DNA of 64,000 nucleotides from Tsukamurella spumae (GTDB lineage: Bacteria; Actinomycetota; Actinomycetes; Mycobacteriales; Mycobacteriaceae). Position 1 is the stretch's first letter. Each line of letters opens with the position of its first letter. Where the stretch lies: positions 1-64,000 of the forward strand of contig NZ_JAAXOQ010000011.1 of NCBI RefSeq assembly GCF_012396015.1. The letters run 5' to 3'. A model generated the notes under the pieces. That model searched no databases. It was not told the DNA's origin and worked only from the letters and a program-made list of their open reading frames with translations. This document shows, piece by piece, positions 20,306-28,561 of the stretch. The position numbers were made by a program, and so were the translations under genes.

Positions 20306-21622
20306 GTGACCGCCGGGGTGGAGGTACCGACCGCACCCGTGCCGCGCCGCCAGGTGGTGGCGTGGTGCACCTGGGACTGGGGGAGCGCCGCGTTCAACGC
20401 GGTGATGACCACGTTCATCTTCACCGTGTACCTCACCGGCACGGTCGGGAAGGATCTGCCGGGGCCGATCAGCGCCACCAGCTGGTTGTCGTGGGCGATG
20501 GCCGCGGCCGGCCTGTTCGTGGCGGTGCTCGCGCCCGTGCTCGGCGGTCGGTCCGATGCGGCGGGACGGCGGAGATTCTCGCTCGCGGTGTGGAGCGCCG
20601 TGGTCACGGTGTGCACCGCCGGCTGCTTCTTCGTGCGCGACGAGAACCAGTACCTGTGGCTGGGCCTGCTTCTGCTGGCCGTGGGCACCGTCGCCTTCGA
20701 GCTGGCGAACGTGCCCTACTACGCGATGCTGCGGCAGGTTTCGACCCCCGAGACCATCGGACGCGTCTCCGGAATCGGCTGGGCCTGTGGGTATTTCGGC
20801 GGCATCGTGCTGTTGCTGCTCTGCAACTTCGGCTTCATCGCCGGTGATGGCCCGACGCGCGGCTTCCTCGACCTTTCCACCGAGGGCGGGCTGAACATCC
20901 GACTGGTGGCGGTGTTCGCGGCGGTCTGGTTCGGCGTGTGCGCACTGCCGGTCCTGTTCGTCGTCCCCGAACTCCCGCCCGACGGGACGGCGCACCGTCG
21001 GGGGATCGTGGGCGCGTACCGCGAGCTCTTCGCGACGATCGGATCGCTGTGGCGCGAGGACCGCAACGTGGTGTGGTTCCTGGTGTCGTCGGCGGTGTTC
21101 CGCGACGGTCTTGCGGCGACCTTCACCTTCGGCGCGGTGCTCGCGCACTCCGTCTACGGGATGAGCGCGTCGACGGTGCTGCTCTTCGGTGTGGCGGCGA
21201 ACGTGGTGGCCGCGCTCGGCGCGGTGATCGCCGGGCGGTTCGACGACCGGATCGGCCCGAAGCCGGTGATCGTCGCGTGCCTCGTCGGCATGCTGGTCGC
21301 GGGGACGGTGCTGTTGTTCGTCCGCGGTGAGACGATGTTCTGGATCTTCGGCCTGATGCTCACTGTGTTCGTGGGCCCGGCGCAGTCCTCCGCCCGGTCG
21401 ATGCTGGCGCGGATGACGGTGCCCGGGCGGGAGGGACAGATGTTCGGGCTCTACCAGACCACCGGGCGCGCCGCGTCCTTCCTCGGCCCGGCACTGTTCG
21501 GCCTGTTCGTGTGGGCCTTCGGCACCGACCGCGCCGGTATCGGCGGCATCATCGTGGTGCTGGCACTGGGGCTGCTGCTGCTCCTGCGTGTCCGTCCCAC
21601 TCGCGATCGCGCGTTGGCCTGA
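20306..21622 (+). CDS. MFS transporter, UMF1/Atg22-like
   Basis: 438 aa with about 12 predicted transmembrane helices. The N-terminal CTWDWGSAAFNAVMTTFIFTVYL segment is typical of the UMF1 family, and LGGRSDAAGRRR fits the MFS loop 2-3 motif. GTG 20306 lies 4 bases after the der stop, so it may be co-transcribed. Substrate unknown; eukaryotic Atg22 relatives export amino acids from vacuoles, but that cannot be transferred. It ends convergently, 49 bases from the gntR stop, and I see no clear terminator in that gap. Confidence 0.85.
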   Translation: MTAGVEVPTAPVPRRQVVAWCTWDWGSAAFNAVMTTFIFTVYLTGTVGKDLPGPISATSWLSWAMAAAGLFVAVLAPVLGGRSDAAGRRRFSLAVWSAVVTVCTAGCFFVRDENQYLWLGLLLLAVGTVAFELANVPYYAMLRQVSTPETIGRVSGIGWACGYFGGIVLLLLCNFGFIAGDGPTRGFLDLSTEGGLNIRLVAVFAAVWFGVCALPVLFVVPELPPDGTAHRRGIVGAYRELFATIGSLWREDRNVVWFLVSSAVFRDGLAATFTFGAVLAHSVYGMSASTVLLFGVAANVVAALGAVIAGRFDDRIGPKPVIVACLVGMLVAGTVLLFVRGETMFWIFGLMLTVFVGPAQSSARSMLARMTVPGREGQMFGLYQTTGRAASFLGPALFGLFVWAFGTDRAGIGGIIVVLALGLLLLLRVRPTRDRALA

Positions 21623-21671
21623 CCTCGTCTTTCCGCTCGCTCTCGGATTCTGTCCGATTAGGACACGACGG

Positions 21672-22037
21672 TCAGCGGTGGACGGCGTCGATCGCCTGTT
21701 GTTGCGTGAAGCCCAGCTCCATCGCAGCAGCGAGGTAGTCCCGGGCCAAGCGCTCCAGGGACTCCGTCGGCGGCGCGACGGTGGCCGTGGGCGGCGTGAG
21801 CACATGCGTCCCGCGTCCGCGCCGGGACTCCACCCAGCCCTGCGCCTCCAGGTCGCGGTACGCCCGCCCGACGGTGCCCACCGCCACGTCCAGATCCCGG
21901 GCCAGCTGCCGCAGCGGGGGCAGCCGGTCTCCCGGGTGGAGGCCGCCCGATGCGATGACCCCGGCGATCTGCCGACGGATCTGCTCGTACGGGGGCAACG
22001 GATCGTCCGCGCGCACCACGATGGCTGGGCCGGTCAT
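21672..22037 (-). CDS. GntR-family regulator, YtrA type
   Basis: 121 aa. A winged HTH spans residues 8-75 (PPYEQIRRQIAGVIASGGLHPGDRLPPLRQLARDLDVAVGTVGRAYRDLEAQGWV). A short helical C-terminal segment of about 45 residues, too small for an effector-binding domain, defines the YtrA subfamily. The start is set at MTGPAIVV because longer readings run into the overlapping membrane-protein gene. The start overlaps that gene by 4 bases. It is the last gene of a three-gene operon. YtrA regulators usually repress their own operon through a palindrome, and a perfect one lies at 23431-23462. Confidence 0.88.
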   Translation of the reverse strand: MTGPAIVVRADDPLPPYEQIRRQIAGVIASGGLHPGDRLPPLRQLARDLDVAVGTVGRAYRDLEAQGWVESRRGRGTHVLTPPTATVAPPTESLERLARDYLAAAMELGFTQQQAIDAVHR

Positions 22038-22924
22038 GCCGCGCCTCGCCGACCCAGCGTGGGAAGCAAGAACGCAACGAGAGCCCATGTACCGAGAAGT
22101 GCGCCCGCCAGCACAGCCGCAGGGAAGCAGACCCGCCCGATCGCCCACCAGCCGGAATCGTCCGGCGCGGACGCGACACGGAAAGCCGCCTGGCTCAGAG
22201 AGAGTCCGAGGATCACGAGGAGGAGAGAGGTGATCATTGCGGTTGCTGCGACAGCTCGCGTGGAGATGCTCATCCGGAGAGCGCGATCAGCTCCGGGCTG
22301 GTCCAATGCACCCCATCTCTGTGCCCCCACGAGTGTCAAAGCGGCGATGACGACCGATGTCATCAGAGTCAGCACGAGCGGTCCTGAATAGAAGGCCCCT
22401 GCGAACGGGCTGTACGTGCTTCGACTTCCCTCGGCAGTGGTGTATTCGAAGGCTCTGAACTCGCCGGATCCGCTGTCGACAGAGGCTGTTCGACAGGCGA
22501 TCACTCCGATCGTGACCGCGAGGACGGCGCCGGCGCCGGTCATCGTGGCAAGAAGTCGGGGTGCGCTGTCGTACGCGCGGCGGGTGCCCAGTGACGCGAC
22601 TCGAGTGCCACTGTTCGATCTGACGGCGGTACCGATGATCACCGTGGTGGCCAGGACACCGAGCTGGAGGACCGTGAGGAACACCGGACCGGCGAGTAGC
22701 ACGCCCCGCCCGAGTCGATCGGTGGCGAAGACCCAGGTCGTGGCGAGAATCGCGACTCCGAAGGAGATTGCCAGGGCACTCGCACTCCACCGTGAGGCGC
22801 GGCGTGATTCGTCGGTCGGCGGAAGTACACCTTGCGTTCGGGAGAGAGTGACGATGAGCCTGATGATCACAATGGTCGTGACGACCAGGAATGCGGGGAC
22901 GGCGAGGATCAGTAGAGGAGCCAC
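22034..22924 (-). CDS. Polytopic membrane protein of the GntR operon
   Basis: 296 aa from GTG 22924, which has an AGGAG-type site about 8 bases upstream and lies 4 bases after the lipoprotein stop. About six to seven hydrophobic segments are visible, one of them at the N-terminus (LLILAVPAFLVVTTIVIIRLIVTL). A large extracytoplasmic loop (about residues 155-195) contains one Cys. No family recognised. No ATPase gene is present, unlike the classical ytr ABC operon, so it is unlikely to be a simple ABC permease. Confidence 0.78.
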   Translation of the reverse strand: MAPLLILAVPAFLVVTTIVIIRLIVTLSRTQGVLPPTDESRRASRWSASALAISFGVAILATTWVFATDRLGRGVLLAGPVFLTVLQLGVLATTVIIGTAVRSNSGTRVASLGTRRAYDSAPRLLATMTGAGAVLAVTIGVIACRTASVDSGSGEFRAFEYTTAEGSRSTYSPFAGAFYSGPLVLTLMTSVVIAALTLVGAQRWGALDQPGADRALRMSISTRAVAATAMITSLLLVILGLSLSQAAFRVASAPDDSGWWAIGRVCFPAAVLAGALLGTWALVAFLLPTLGRRGAA

Positions 22925-22928
22925 CTGA

Positions 22929-23426
22929 TCAGCGCTCCTGCGTATCGGTGTGCCACAGCGTGCGACTGTCGGCGAGACTGGCGCCTGACCTGAACCGGGC
23001 GGCGTCAAAGGGTTTCGTGACCAGGCGGATCGACGAATCGGGGTTCTCGACGTGGATCTCGTCAACGGCTGAGCTCAGTACGCTACTCGCGGCGATTGAC
23101 TTGGCGACTGCGGTCGCCGCATCCCGGGTCTGGTCCGGTGTGGCACCGGGAGAACACAAACGTAGAGACACCGTGAGTCGGCCTGCATTGTCCGTGACCG
23201 TGCCCAGACCGGTGCTGAAGCGCGGCCGGATCGTGGAGAGCTGGGCGGCAGAAGCCTGCACGGCTTCACCGAGGCCGTGCTCCGACGTGGCCGATCCCTC
23301 GCACGCCGGAAGTGATCCACTCGCGGTTGCGCTCTCGCCTGTCGTCACGGTCGTGTTGGTGCTGCATGCTGCGGTGGACGCCGGGACTGTGATGGCCGCC
23401 GCGACGGCGATGAGGGAGCGACGCAT
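22929..23426 (-). CDS. Small lipoprotein of the GntR operon
   Basis: 165 aa. Signal peptide MRRSLIAVAAAITVPASTAAC, with lipobox Cys21. The mature part is rich in Ser/Thr/Ala, with three further cysteines (CEG, LCS and the lipid-anchored one). It contains no recognised domain. AAGGAG lies about 6 bases before the ATG but is part of a perfect inverted repeat (23431-23462). First gene of the lipoprotein-membrane protein-gntR operon. Envelope-stress sensing is a reasonable guess from the context only. Confidence 0.78.
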   Translation of the reverse strand: MRRSLIAVAAAITVPASTAACSTNTTVTTGESATASGSLPACEGSATSEHGLGEAVQASAAQLSTIRPRFSTGLGTVTDNAGRLTVSLRLCSPGATPDQTRDAATAVAKSIAASSVLSSAVDEIHVENPDSSIRLVTKPFDAARFRSGASLADSRTLWHTDTQER

Positions 23427-23430
23427 TTTG

Positions 23431-23462
23431 ACTCCTTGTATCGGGTGTTTGATACAAGGAGT
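23431..23462 (-). promoter_or_regulatory. Perfect 12-bp palindrome over the first RBS of the GntR operon
   Basis: ACTCCTTGTATC (23431-23442) and GATACAAGGAGT (23451-23462) are exact inverted repeats separated by 8 bases. On the minus strand the start-proximal arm contains AAGGAG, 6 bases before the lipoprotein ATG. The site can therefore act as a GntR/YtrA operator in DNA or, in RNA, as a hairpin that hides the ribosome binding site. TTGACA on the minus strand (23489-23484) lies upstream and is a candidate -35 box. Confidence 0.75.
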
Positions 23463-23536
23463 TGATCACGAACCGCTACAATGTGTCAACTGTTTAGAAC
23501 AATGTGGCCGCGCGTCCAGGTCGTGGCCGGTGCCGA

Positions 23537-23735
23537 GTGGGGGACGGCCAGGCCCGCACGGCGCGCCGTGGGGGAGTCGGCGTTCAGGGAGGGGGAAGTG
23601 GCGTCTGGTGGGGGATTCGGCGTCGCGTGGGGGACGGCGGAGCCCACACGAGAAGCGCGGCGTCCGATGGGGGAATGAACGCAGGAGGCGCGGTTCGGCG
23701 CCGCGCGGGGGACGACGGTGGCGCGTGGGGGACGA
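23537..23735. repeat. About 20-bp periodic G-rich repeat (GTGGGGGAC / GTCCCCCAC)
   Basis: The core GTGGGGGA or a one-base variant occurs at 23537, 23568, 23608, 23627, 23667, 23705 and 23725, with a degenerate copy near 23588. From 23568 on the distances are close to multiples of 19-20. The wider unit on the minus strand reads TCCCCCAC, then GCG/CAG, then ACGCC, then GA/AC. The stretch 23463-23788 (326 bases) between the GntR operon promoter and the mce stop contains this array and no credible gene. Confidence 0.6.
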
Positions 23736-23788
23736 CGTGGCCCGCCGTCGCTGCAGCTGGGGCGGCGACGGTCGGCTGTGTGCCGGGG

Positions 23789-24913
23789 TCAGCGGGGAGT
23801 GGCGGGGGTTGTCGTCGACGGGGCGGGCTTCGCCGGCGCCGCGGGCGCGGCCGGTGCGGGCTTGGCGGGAGCGGGCGGGACATCGGTGCCGGGAGGGAGC
23901 ACTGCGGCGATGGCCGGGAGTTCCACGGACAGGCGCAGATTGAGCACGGGGCCGTTCGGGGTGTTCGGCATCGCCTTGCGGACATCGTCCATGAGCGTTC
24001 CGAGCTGGATGCCCACGCCGGTGGCGCTGCCACCCGGGAACGCCGCGAGGATCGGCCGCATCAGGCTCACCAGCATCGGCGACGCGGTCTTGAGGCCCTG
24101 GATGGCGTCGGGGGTGAGGATGGCTTCGAGGGCGGCGGTGAGTCCGTAGCGCTCGTTGTTGATCTGGTCGAGCATCGCCATGACGCGCTTCGAGTCGCCG
24201 TTGTGCAGGGGCTTGAAGTCGAGCGTCGAGCGGAAGGTGGGGATCATCGCGCCGATGGCGGGATCCGCGGCCTTGATCGCCGCCACCGCGGTGGGGAAGG
24301 TCGACGCGGTCGAGAGCCGCTGGGTGTCCTGCATCGCCTGCGCCACGCTTCCCAGCGCTGTGAGCAGTGGCAGCATCGCCTTCGAGGATGCGTCGACGTT
24401 CATCAGGATCTGGCCCATCCGCGGCCGCAGCGCGTCGTTGTTGACATCGCCGATCGTCGCGATCATGTTCGAGACGGTGCTGTCCGTGATCTGCTTGGTC
24501 GGGGCCAGCTGGGCACCGTCGCGCAGGGCCCCGCCGCCGTCGTGCGGGGTGAGGATCACCTCGGAGACGCCGAACAGGTTGCCGGCGGAGAACGCCGCCT
24601 CGACGTTGTTGGTCAGGCTGCGGCCCTGCGGCCCGTCGAGCCGCAGGGTGACACCCTGCTGCGCGTTGCCGAGGGCGGTGACGGAGGTGACGGTGCCGAC
24701 CTCGACACCCTGGATCCGGACCTTCGCGCCCTCGGTGATCCCGGCGGCCACCGTCGGCGTGCGCAGGGTGAAGGTGAATGCGTCATCCGGCCGGAGGGCT
24801 TGCACGCCCCACACCGCGACCGCGATGAGTGCGATGCACGCGGTGAAGGCGATTCCGCGTCGCCGCAGTTGGGCGGAGGACGGGGAGAAGCCCGGCACCG
24901 GATTGAGGTCCAC
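23789..24913 (-). CDS. MlaD/Mce-family protein, orphan
   Basis: 374 aa from GTG 24913. A membrane anchor (IAFTACIALIAVAVWGVQAL) near residues 18-38 is followed by a MlaD domain (VAAGITEGAKVRIQGVEVGTVTSV...). A helical region of about 200 residues and an Ala/Pro-rich tail complete a Mce-like layout. Mce proteins form hexameric lipid shuttles with YrbE permeases and MceG ATPase. Here there is a single mce gene, without yrbE or the other five paralogs. It starts 11 bases after the GT87 gene, so it sits in the operon of siderophore-interacting protein, GT87 and Mce. The start has a poor SD. Substrate unknown. Confidence 0.85.
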   Translation of the reverse strand: MDLNPVPGFSPSSAQLRRRGIAFTACIALIAVAVWGVQALRPDDAFTFTLRTPTVAAGITEGAKVRIQGVEVGTVTSVTALGNAQQGVTLRLDGPQGRSLTNNVEAAFSAGNLFGVSEVILTPHDGGGALRDGAQLAPTKQITDSTVSNMIATIGDVNNDALRPRMGQILMNVDASSKAMLPLLTALGSVAQAMQDTQRLSTASTFPTAVAAIKAADPAIGAMIPTFRSTLDFKPLHNGDSKRVMAMLDQINNERYGLTAALEAILTPDAIQGLKTASPMLVSLMRPILAAFPGGSATGVGIQLGTLMDDVRKAMPNTPNGPVLNLRLSVELPAIAAVLPPGTDVPPAPAKPAPAAPAAPAKPAPSTTTPATPR

Positions 24914-24924
24914 GGGTAGACAAA

Positions 24925-26190
24925 TTATCCGGTGTTGTCTGAAATCCCCGCTCCGCGACGTGCTTTTGTGCTGACTGTCACCGGGGTGTCGTCGGTGTGA
25001 CGGCACACACTCCAGACGCCTGCGGCGAGGACGGCGACGGTGAACAGCACGTACGCGCTGCCGATGATCTGTTGCCACCACGCCCATGCCAACTCGCGGT
25101 CGGAGCGGCTCGGCAGCAGCCAGTGCGGTCCGACGTAGAACAACACGGCACCCAGGGCGACGGTTCGGCCCAACGCGGGCCCCCGCGCACCGTCGGCGAT
25201 GGCGAGGACGCCGAGCAGCAGTGCCGGTGCCACCCAGACCCAATGATGCGACCAGCTCACCGGCGAGATCAGCAGCACCGCAGCGGCGTTGACCATCAGG
25301 GCGACGGGCAGCGCGCCGTCGGAGAGCAGGCGGTGCATCCACACGGCGGCCAGTGCCACGGCGACCAGCGACAGTGCCAGCCACAGGGCCGTCGAGATCC
25401 CCTTGTCGAACCCGAGGCGGAACACCAGGCCCTTGATCGACTGGTTGCCGGCGAAGTACGGCGGTCCGATCCGACTGGTCTCCTTGAGGGTGTGGAACCA
25501 GTACTGGCGCGACTCGTCGGGCATCACGGCCCACGCCAGCGCGACCGAGCCGGCGGCCCCGGCGATGCTGGTCGCGAGCGCGCGCCAGTCGCGGTGCAGC
25601 AGGAACAGGAGCAGGAAGCCGGCCGGCGTCAGCTTGATGGAGATCGCGATGCCGATCAGCAGTCCGCGCGGCCAGCGCGGGTTCCGGGTCAGCACGTCGG
25701 CGGCGATCGCGGCCATGAGCAGCGCGTTGACCTGGCCGAAGCCGAGCGTCTCGCGCACGGGTTCCAGGTACTCGGCGAGCGCCGTCCCGGCGAGCACGAT
25801 CGCCAGCCGGGTGCCCCGGTCCATCGCGGGCCGCACGCGGGCGAGCACCAGCCACAGCGTGAGCCCGATGGCGCCCAGCGACAGCGCGAACATCACGGCC
25901 CCGGCGGCTCCCTCGGGGAGCATCGCGAGCGGGGCGAAGGCGATCGCGGCGAGCGGCGGGTAGGTGAACGGGAGCGCGATGTCACCGATGGGCGGCAGCT
26001 GCCCGTACAGGGCGCCGCCGTCGAGCCAGGTGCGCGCCCCCAGCCGGTAGACGAGGAGGTCGAGGAACCCGTGCCAGGTGTTCAGTGCCAATCCGAGCGC
26101 CGTCGCGATCGCCAGCAGGGCCGCAGCTGCGGCGACCCGGCGGCGCGGGGTGGATATCGCGGATGACAGACGATGCAGCGGGCTCGGCAC
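24925..26190 (-). CDS. GT87-family polyprenol-phosphate mannosyltransferase-like membrane protein
   Basis: 421 aa with about 10 membrane segments. The first periplasmic loop carries YRLGARTWLDGGALY with the acidic site typical of GT-C enzymes. The segments FTYPPLAAIAFAPLAM and RNPRWPRGLLIGIAISIKLTPAGFLLLFLL are hallmarks of the GT87/DUF2029 alpha-mannosyltransferases that build PIM, LM and LAM from polyprenyl-phosphate-mannose. The acceptor here is unknown. It lies 21 bases after the siderophore-interacting gene and 11 bases before mce. The ATG start is clear. Confidence 0.88.
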   Translation of the reverse strand: MPSPLHRLSSAISTPRRRVAAAAALLAIATALGLALNTWHGFLDLLVYRLGARTWLDGGALYGQLPPIGDIALPFTYPPLAAIAFAPLAMLPEGAAGAVMFALSLGAIGLTLWLVLARVRPAMDRGTRLAIVLAGTALAEYLEPVRETLGFGQVNALLMAAIAADVLTRNPRWPRGLLIGIAISIKLTPAGFLLLFLLHRDWRALATSIAGAAGSVALAWAVMPDESRQYWFHTLKETSRIGPPYFAGNQSIKGLVFRLGFDKGISTALWLALSLVAVALAAVWMHRLLSDGALPVALMVNAAAVLLISPVSWSHHWVWVAPALLLGVLAIADGARGPALGRTVALGAVLFYVGPHWLLPSRSDRELAWAWWQQIIGSAYVLFTVAVLAAGVWSVCRHTDDTPVTVSTKARRGAGISDNTG

Positions 26191-26211
26191 CGAGCCAGGG
26201 TAGCCCGCGGA

Positions 26212-27009
26212 TCAGTCGATCTGGCCGATGGGCTGGCGTTTCTCCGCCTGGAAGGCGTCCTCGGCGCGCCCGCGGGCCCAGTATCCCGAGATCGAGATGC
26301 GCTCGCGCGGCACTTCGAGCTCGCGCAGGACCTTGCGGATCGCCTTGATCGATTCGCGCTCGCCGTGCGCGAAGACGTGCGCGCTCGTCCGGTCGGTCGG
26401 CCAATCGGCGACGGCGACCTGCCGGGCGAGGAACTCGGTGTCGGCCACGTCGGGATTGACCGTCCAGCGCACGTCCACGCCCGCGGGCGCGCGCAGATCG
26501 ACGCGGTCGCCGTCGGCCTCGATCTCGATGATCGTGGCGCCGCGGGCATCGTCCGGCAGGGCCTCCAGCGCCGCCGCGATCGCCGGCACGGCCGACAGGT
26601 CGCCGGTGAGCAGGTGCCAGGCGGCGTCGTGGTCGGGGGAGTAGGCGCCGCCCGGGCCCATCAGGCGCATCGTGTCGCCGGGCTGCGCGCGCTGTGCCCA
26701 CGGCCCGGCCAGCCCCTCATCGCCGTGTACGACGAAGTCGATCGCGATGCGCCGTGCAGCGCGGTCGAAGGAGCGGACGGTGTACGTGCGGGTGGCGTCG
26801 CCGAATTGGATCTTGACGTAGGAGTCGGTGGCGGCCAGACCGGGCAGGTCCGGATCGCCGAAGGTCGCGAGGGCCTCGCCCTCGGCGTGGACGCGGACGA
26901 GGTGGCTCCCGACGGGCTCGGTGCGTACGATCGTGAGCTCGTGGACGGGGCGCTGGCGGCGGGCGGGTGCGGTGCGGTTATCGGTTTCAGCATGAGTCAC
27001 GTCCTCCAC
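26212..27009 (-). CDS. Siderophore-interacting protein (FAD-binding ferric reductase, ViuB-like)
   Basis: 265 aa. The N-terminal FAD-binding barrel contains RTYTVRSFD, which matches the RxYTxR flavin motif. A NAD(P)H-binding half follows, with FVVHGDEGLAGPWAQRAQPGD and a C-terminal ISGYWARGRAEDAFQAEKR segment typical of the SIP family. These enzymes release iron from ferric siderophores. GTG 27009 is used, with GAGG 6 bases upstream; GTG 27000 is an alternative. An IdeR-like half-site (TTAGGGTGTCCTTA) lies about 16 bases upstream. It heads an operon with GT87 and Mce genes. Confidence 0.9.
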   Translation of the reverse strand: MEDVTHAETDNRTAPARRQRPVHELTIVRTEPVGSHLVRVHAEGEALATFGDPDLPGLAATDSYVKIQFGDATRTYTVRSFDRAARRIAIDFVVHGDEGLAGPWAQRAQPGDTMRLMGPGGAYSPDHDAAWHLLTGDLSAVPAIAAALEALPDDARGATIIEIEADGDRVDLRAPAGVDVRWTVNPDVADTEFLARQVAVADWPTDRTSAHVFAHGERESIKAIRKVLRELEVPRERISISGYWARGRAEDAFQAEKRQPIGQID

Positions 27010-27024
27010 CGTACGCCTCGATTC

Positions 27025-27043
27025 TTAGGGTGTCCTTATTCGG
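27025..27043. promoter_or_regulatory. Weak IdeR/DtxR-box-like site
   Basis: TTAGGGTGTCCTTATTCGG lies between the divergent siderophore-interacting and DUF2252 genes. It keeps the complete left half (TTAGG) and the central CCT of the iron box TTAGGTTAGSCTAACCTAA, but matches only about 10 of 19 positions. The iron-related target gene makes it worth recording. Confidence 0.3.
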
Positions 27044-27113
27044 TGGAGCGTCGGCGGACGGACGGCGCGGACCGCGCCCTCGACCGGGCTCCACGCGACT
27101 ACGATCGTTGACC

Positions 27114-28484
27114 ATGACGGCACGTGCGGCGAATGGCAAGGATCTGCGCAAGACGGTCTCTCGAGCGTCGCAGTCGGCGTTCACCCCGGACGATCGCGAT
27201 CCGGTTGCGATCATCCGGGAGCAGAACAGCAAGCGGATTCAGGAGCTGGTCCCGGTGCGGATCGCGCGCATGGTGCACTCGCCGTTCGCGTTCTTCCGCG
27301 GTGGCGCCGCACTCATGGCGCACGACCTCTCCGATCAGCCGAACACCGGGGTCACGGTGATGAGCTGCGGCGATGCGCACATCTCGAACTTCGGCCTGTT
27401 CGCCTCGCCGGAGCGTCGGCAGTTGTTCGATGTCAACGACTTCGACGAGGCGGGCAATGCTCCGTGGGAGTGGGACGTCAAACGCCTCGCGGCCAGCATC
27501 ATGATCGCGGCGCGCGACAACGGGCAGACCGAGGCGCAGGGGAGCGACGCCGTCGTGGGCGCCGTCGGCGCCTACCGGACGACGCTCGCCCGGCTGACGG
27601 GGATGACCGCGCTCGACCGCTACTACGCGTCGGTCGACGTGGACGCGCTCACCGCCCAAGCGGCCGGCGACAAACCGCTGCAGGAACTGATCGAGCAGAC
27701 GGCGAAGAAGGCCCGCAAGCGCACCTCGGCCCGGATGGTGGAGAAGATCACGGCGACCCGGGAGGACGGCGAGCTGCACATCGTCGCGGACCCGCCCACG
27801 CTGGTTCCCGCTCCGGCCAAGCTGATCGAGGGCTTCGACGGCGTTTTCGGCAGTTACCTCGACACCCTCCGGCCCGACGCCGCCGCACTGCTGGGCCAGT
27901 TCCGGGTGCTCGACTGGGCGCTGCGGGTGGTCGGCGTGGGTAGCGTCGGTACCCGCTGCTTCATCGTGCTCCTCGGCCGGGACACCCCGGGCGGCACCAC
28001 TGAGACGCTCTTCCTCCAGGTCAAGGAAGCGACCCAGTCGGTCCTGCAGACCTACGGCAAGCTCGGACCCGCGGTGATGCCGCCCCGGGCACCGTCGAGC
28101 GGGGCGCAGGCCTGGCGCGCGATCGCCGGGCAGCAGCAGCTCCAGGCGCAGTCCGATTCCTTCCTCGGTTACACGCCGACGATCGGCGGATACGACTTCT
28201 ACTGGCGCCAGTTCCGCGACATGAAGGGCTCGATCGCGCCGGAACTGCTCACCGTCCAGCAGTTCGCGCAGTACTGCCAGGGTTGCGCGGTCGTGCTCGC
28301 CCGGGCGCACGCCCAGTCTCCGGGCGGCGAGGCGGCATCTGCGTACCTCGGCAAGTCCACGGAGTTCGACGAGGCCATCGCGCAGTTCGCGGGAGCCTAT
28401 GCCGATCAGAATGAGAAGGACTACGCCGCAGTGCAGGCCGCGGTCAAGGCGGGTGTGCTGCCCTGCGCCGAGGACGGCGTCTGA
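27114..28484 (+). CDS. DUF2252 family protein
   Basis: 456 aa. Matches the DUF2252 pattern: RIARMVHSPFAFFRGGAALMAHDL, CGDAHISNFGLFASPERRQLFDVNDFDEA and WDVKRLAAS. The last two resemble the catalytic loop of aminoglycoside-phosphotransferase-like kinases (HxxN plus DFD). A phosphotransferase activity is therefore possible but undocumented as far as I know. ATG 27114 follows TACGAT (27100-27105) by 8 bases, so the mRNA may have almost no leader. Divergent from the siderophore-interacting gene. Confidence 0.85.
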   Translation: MTARAANGKDLRKTVSRASQSAFTPDDRDPVAIIREQNSKRIQELVPVRIARMVHSPFAFFRGGAALMAHDLSDQPNTGVTVMSCGDAHISNFGLFASPERRQLFDVNDFDEAGNAPWEWDVKRLAASIMIAARDNGQTEAQGSDAVVGAVGAYRTTLARLTGMTALDRYYASVDVDALTAQAAGDKPLQELIEQTAKKARKRTSARMVEKITATREDGELHIVADPPTLVPAPAKLIEGFDGVFGSYLDTLRPDAAALLGQFRVLDWALRVVGVGSVGTRCFIVLLGRDTPGGTTETLFLQVKEATQSVLQTYGKLGPAVMPPRAPSSGAQAWRAIAGQQQLQAQSDSFLGYTPTIGGYDFYWRQFRDMKGSIAPELLTVQQFAQYCQGCAVVLARAHAQSPGGEAASAYLGKSTEFDEAIAQFAGAYADQNEKDYAAVQAAVKAGVLPCAEDGV

Positions 28485-28561
28485 CCCTCTTAGCGCGACC
28501 TTGACGGCGCCGGACCTTCCGCCCGCGCCGCGGCCCGCGTAGACCGGTAGGCGTGACTCTG

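Noticed and set aside
23475-23500. dif-like site (TACAATGTGTCAACT)
   Set aside because: Only part of one XerD-like half matches and the XerC half is absent; it fits better as the -35 region of the GntR operon.
23537-23735. CRISPR array
   Set aside because: Units are only about 20 bases, with cores of 8-9 bases, no unique spacers and no cas genes.
23481-24919. Plus-strand open frames through the G-rich repeat and the mce gene
   Set aside because: Composition follows the complement of the mce coding strand and the repeat. No domain, no start signals.
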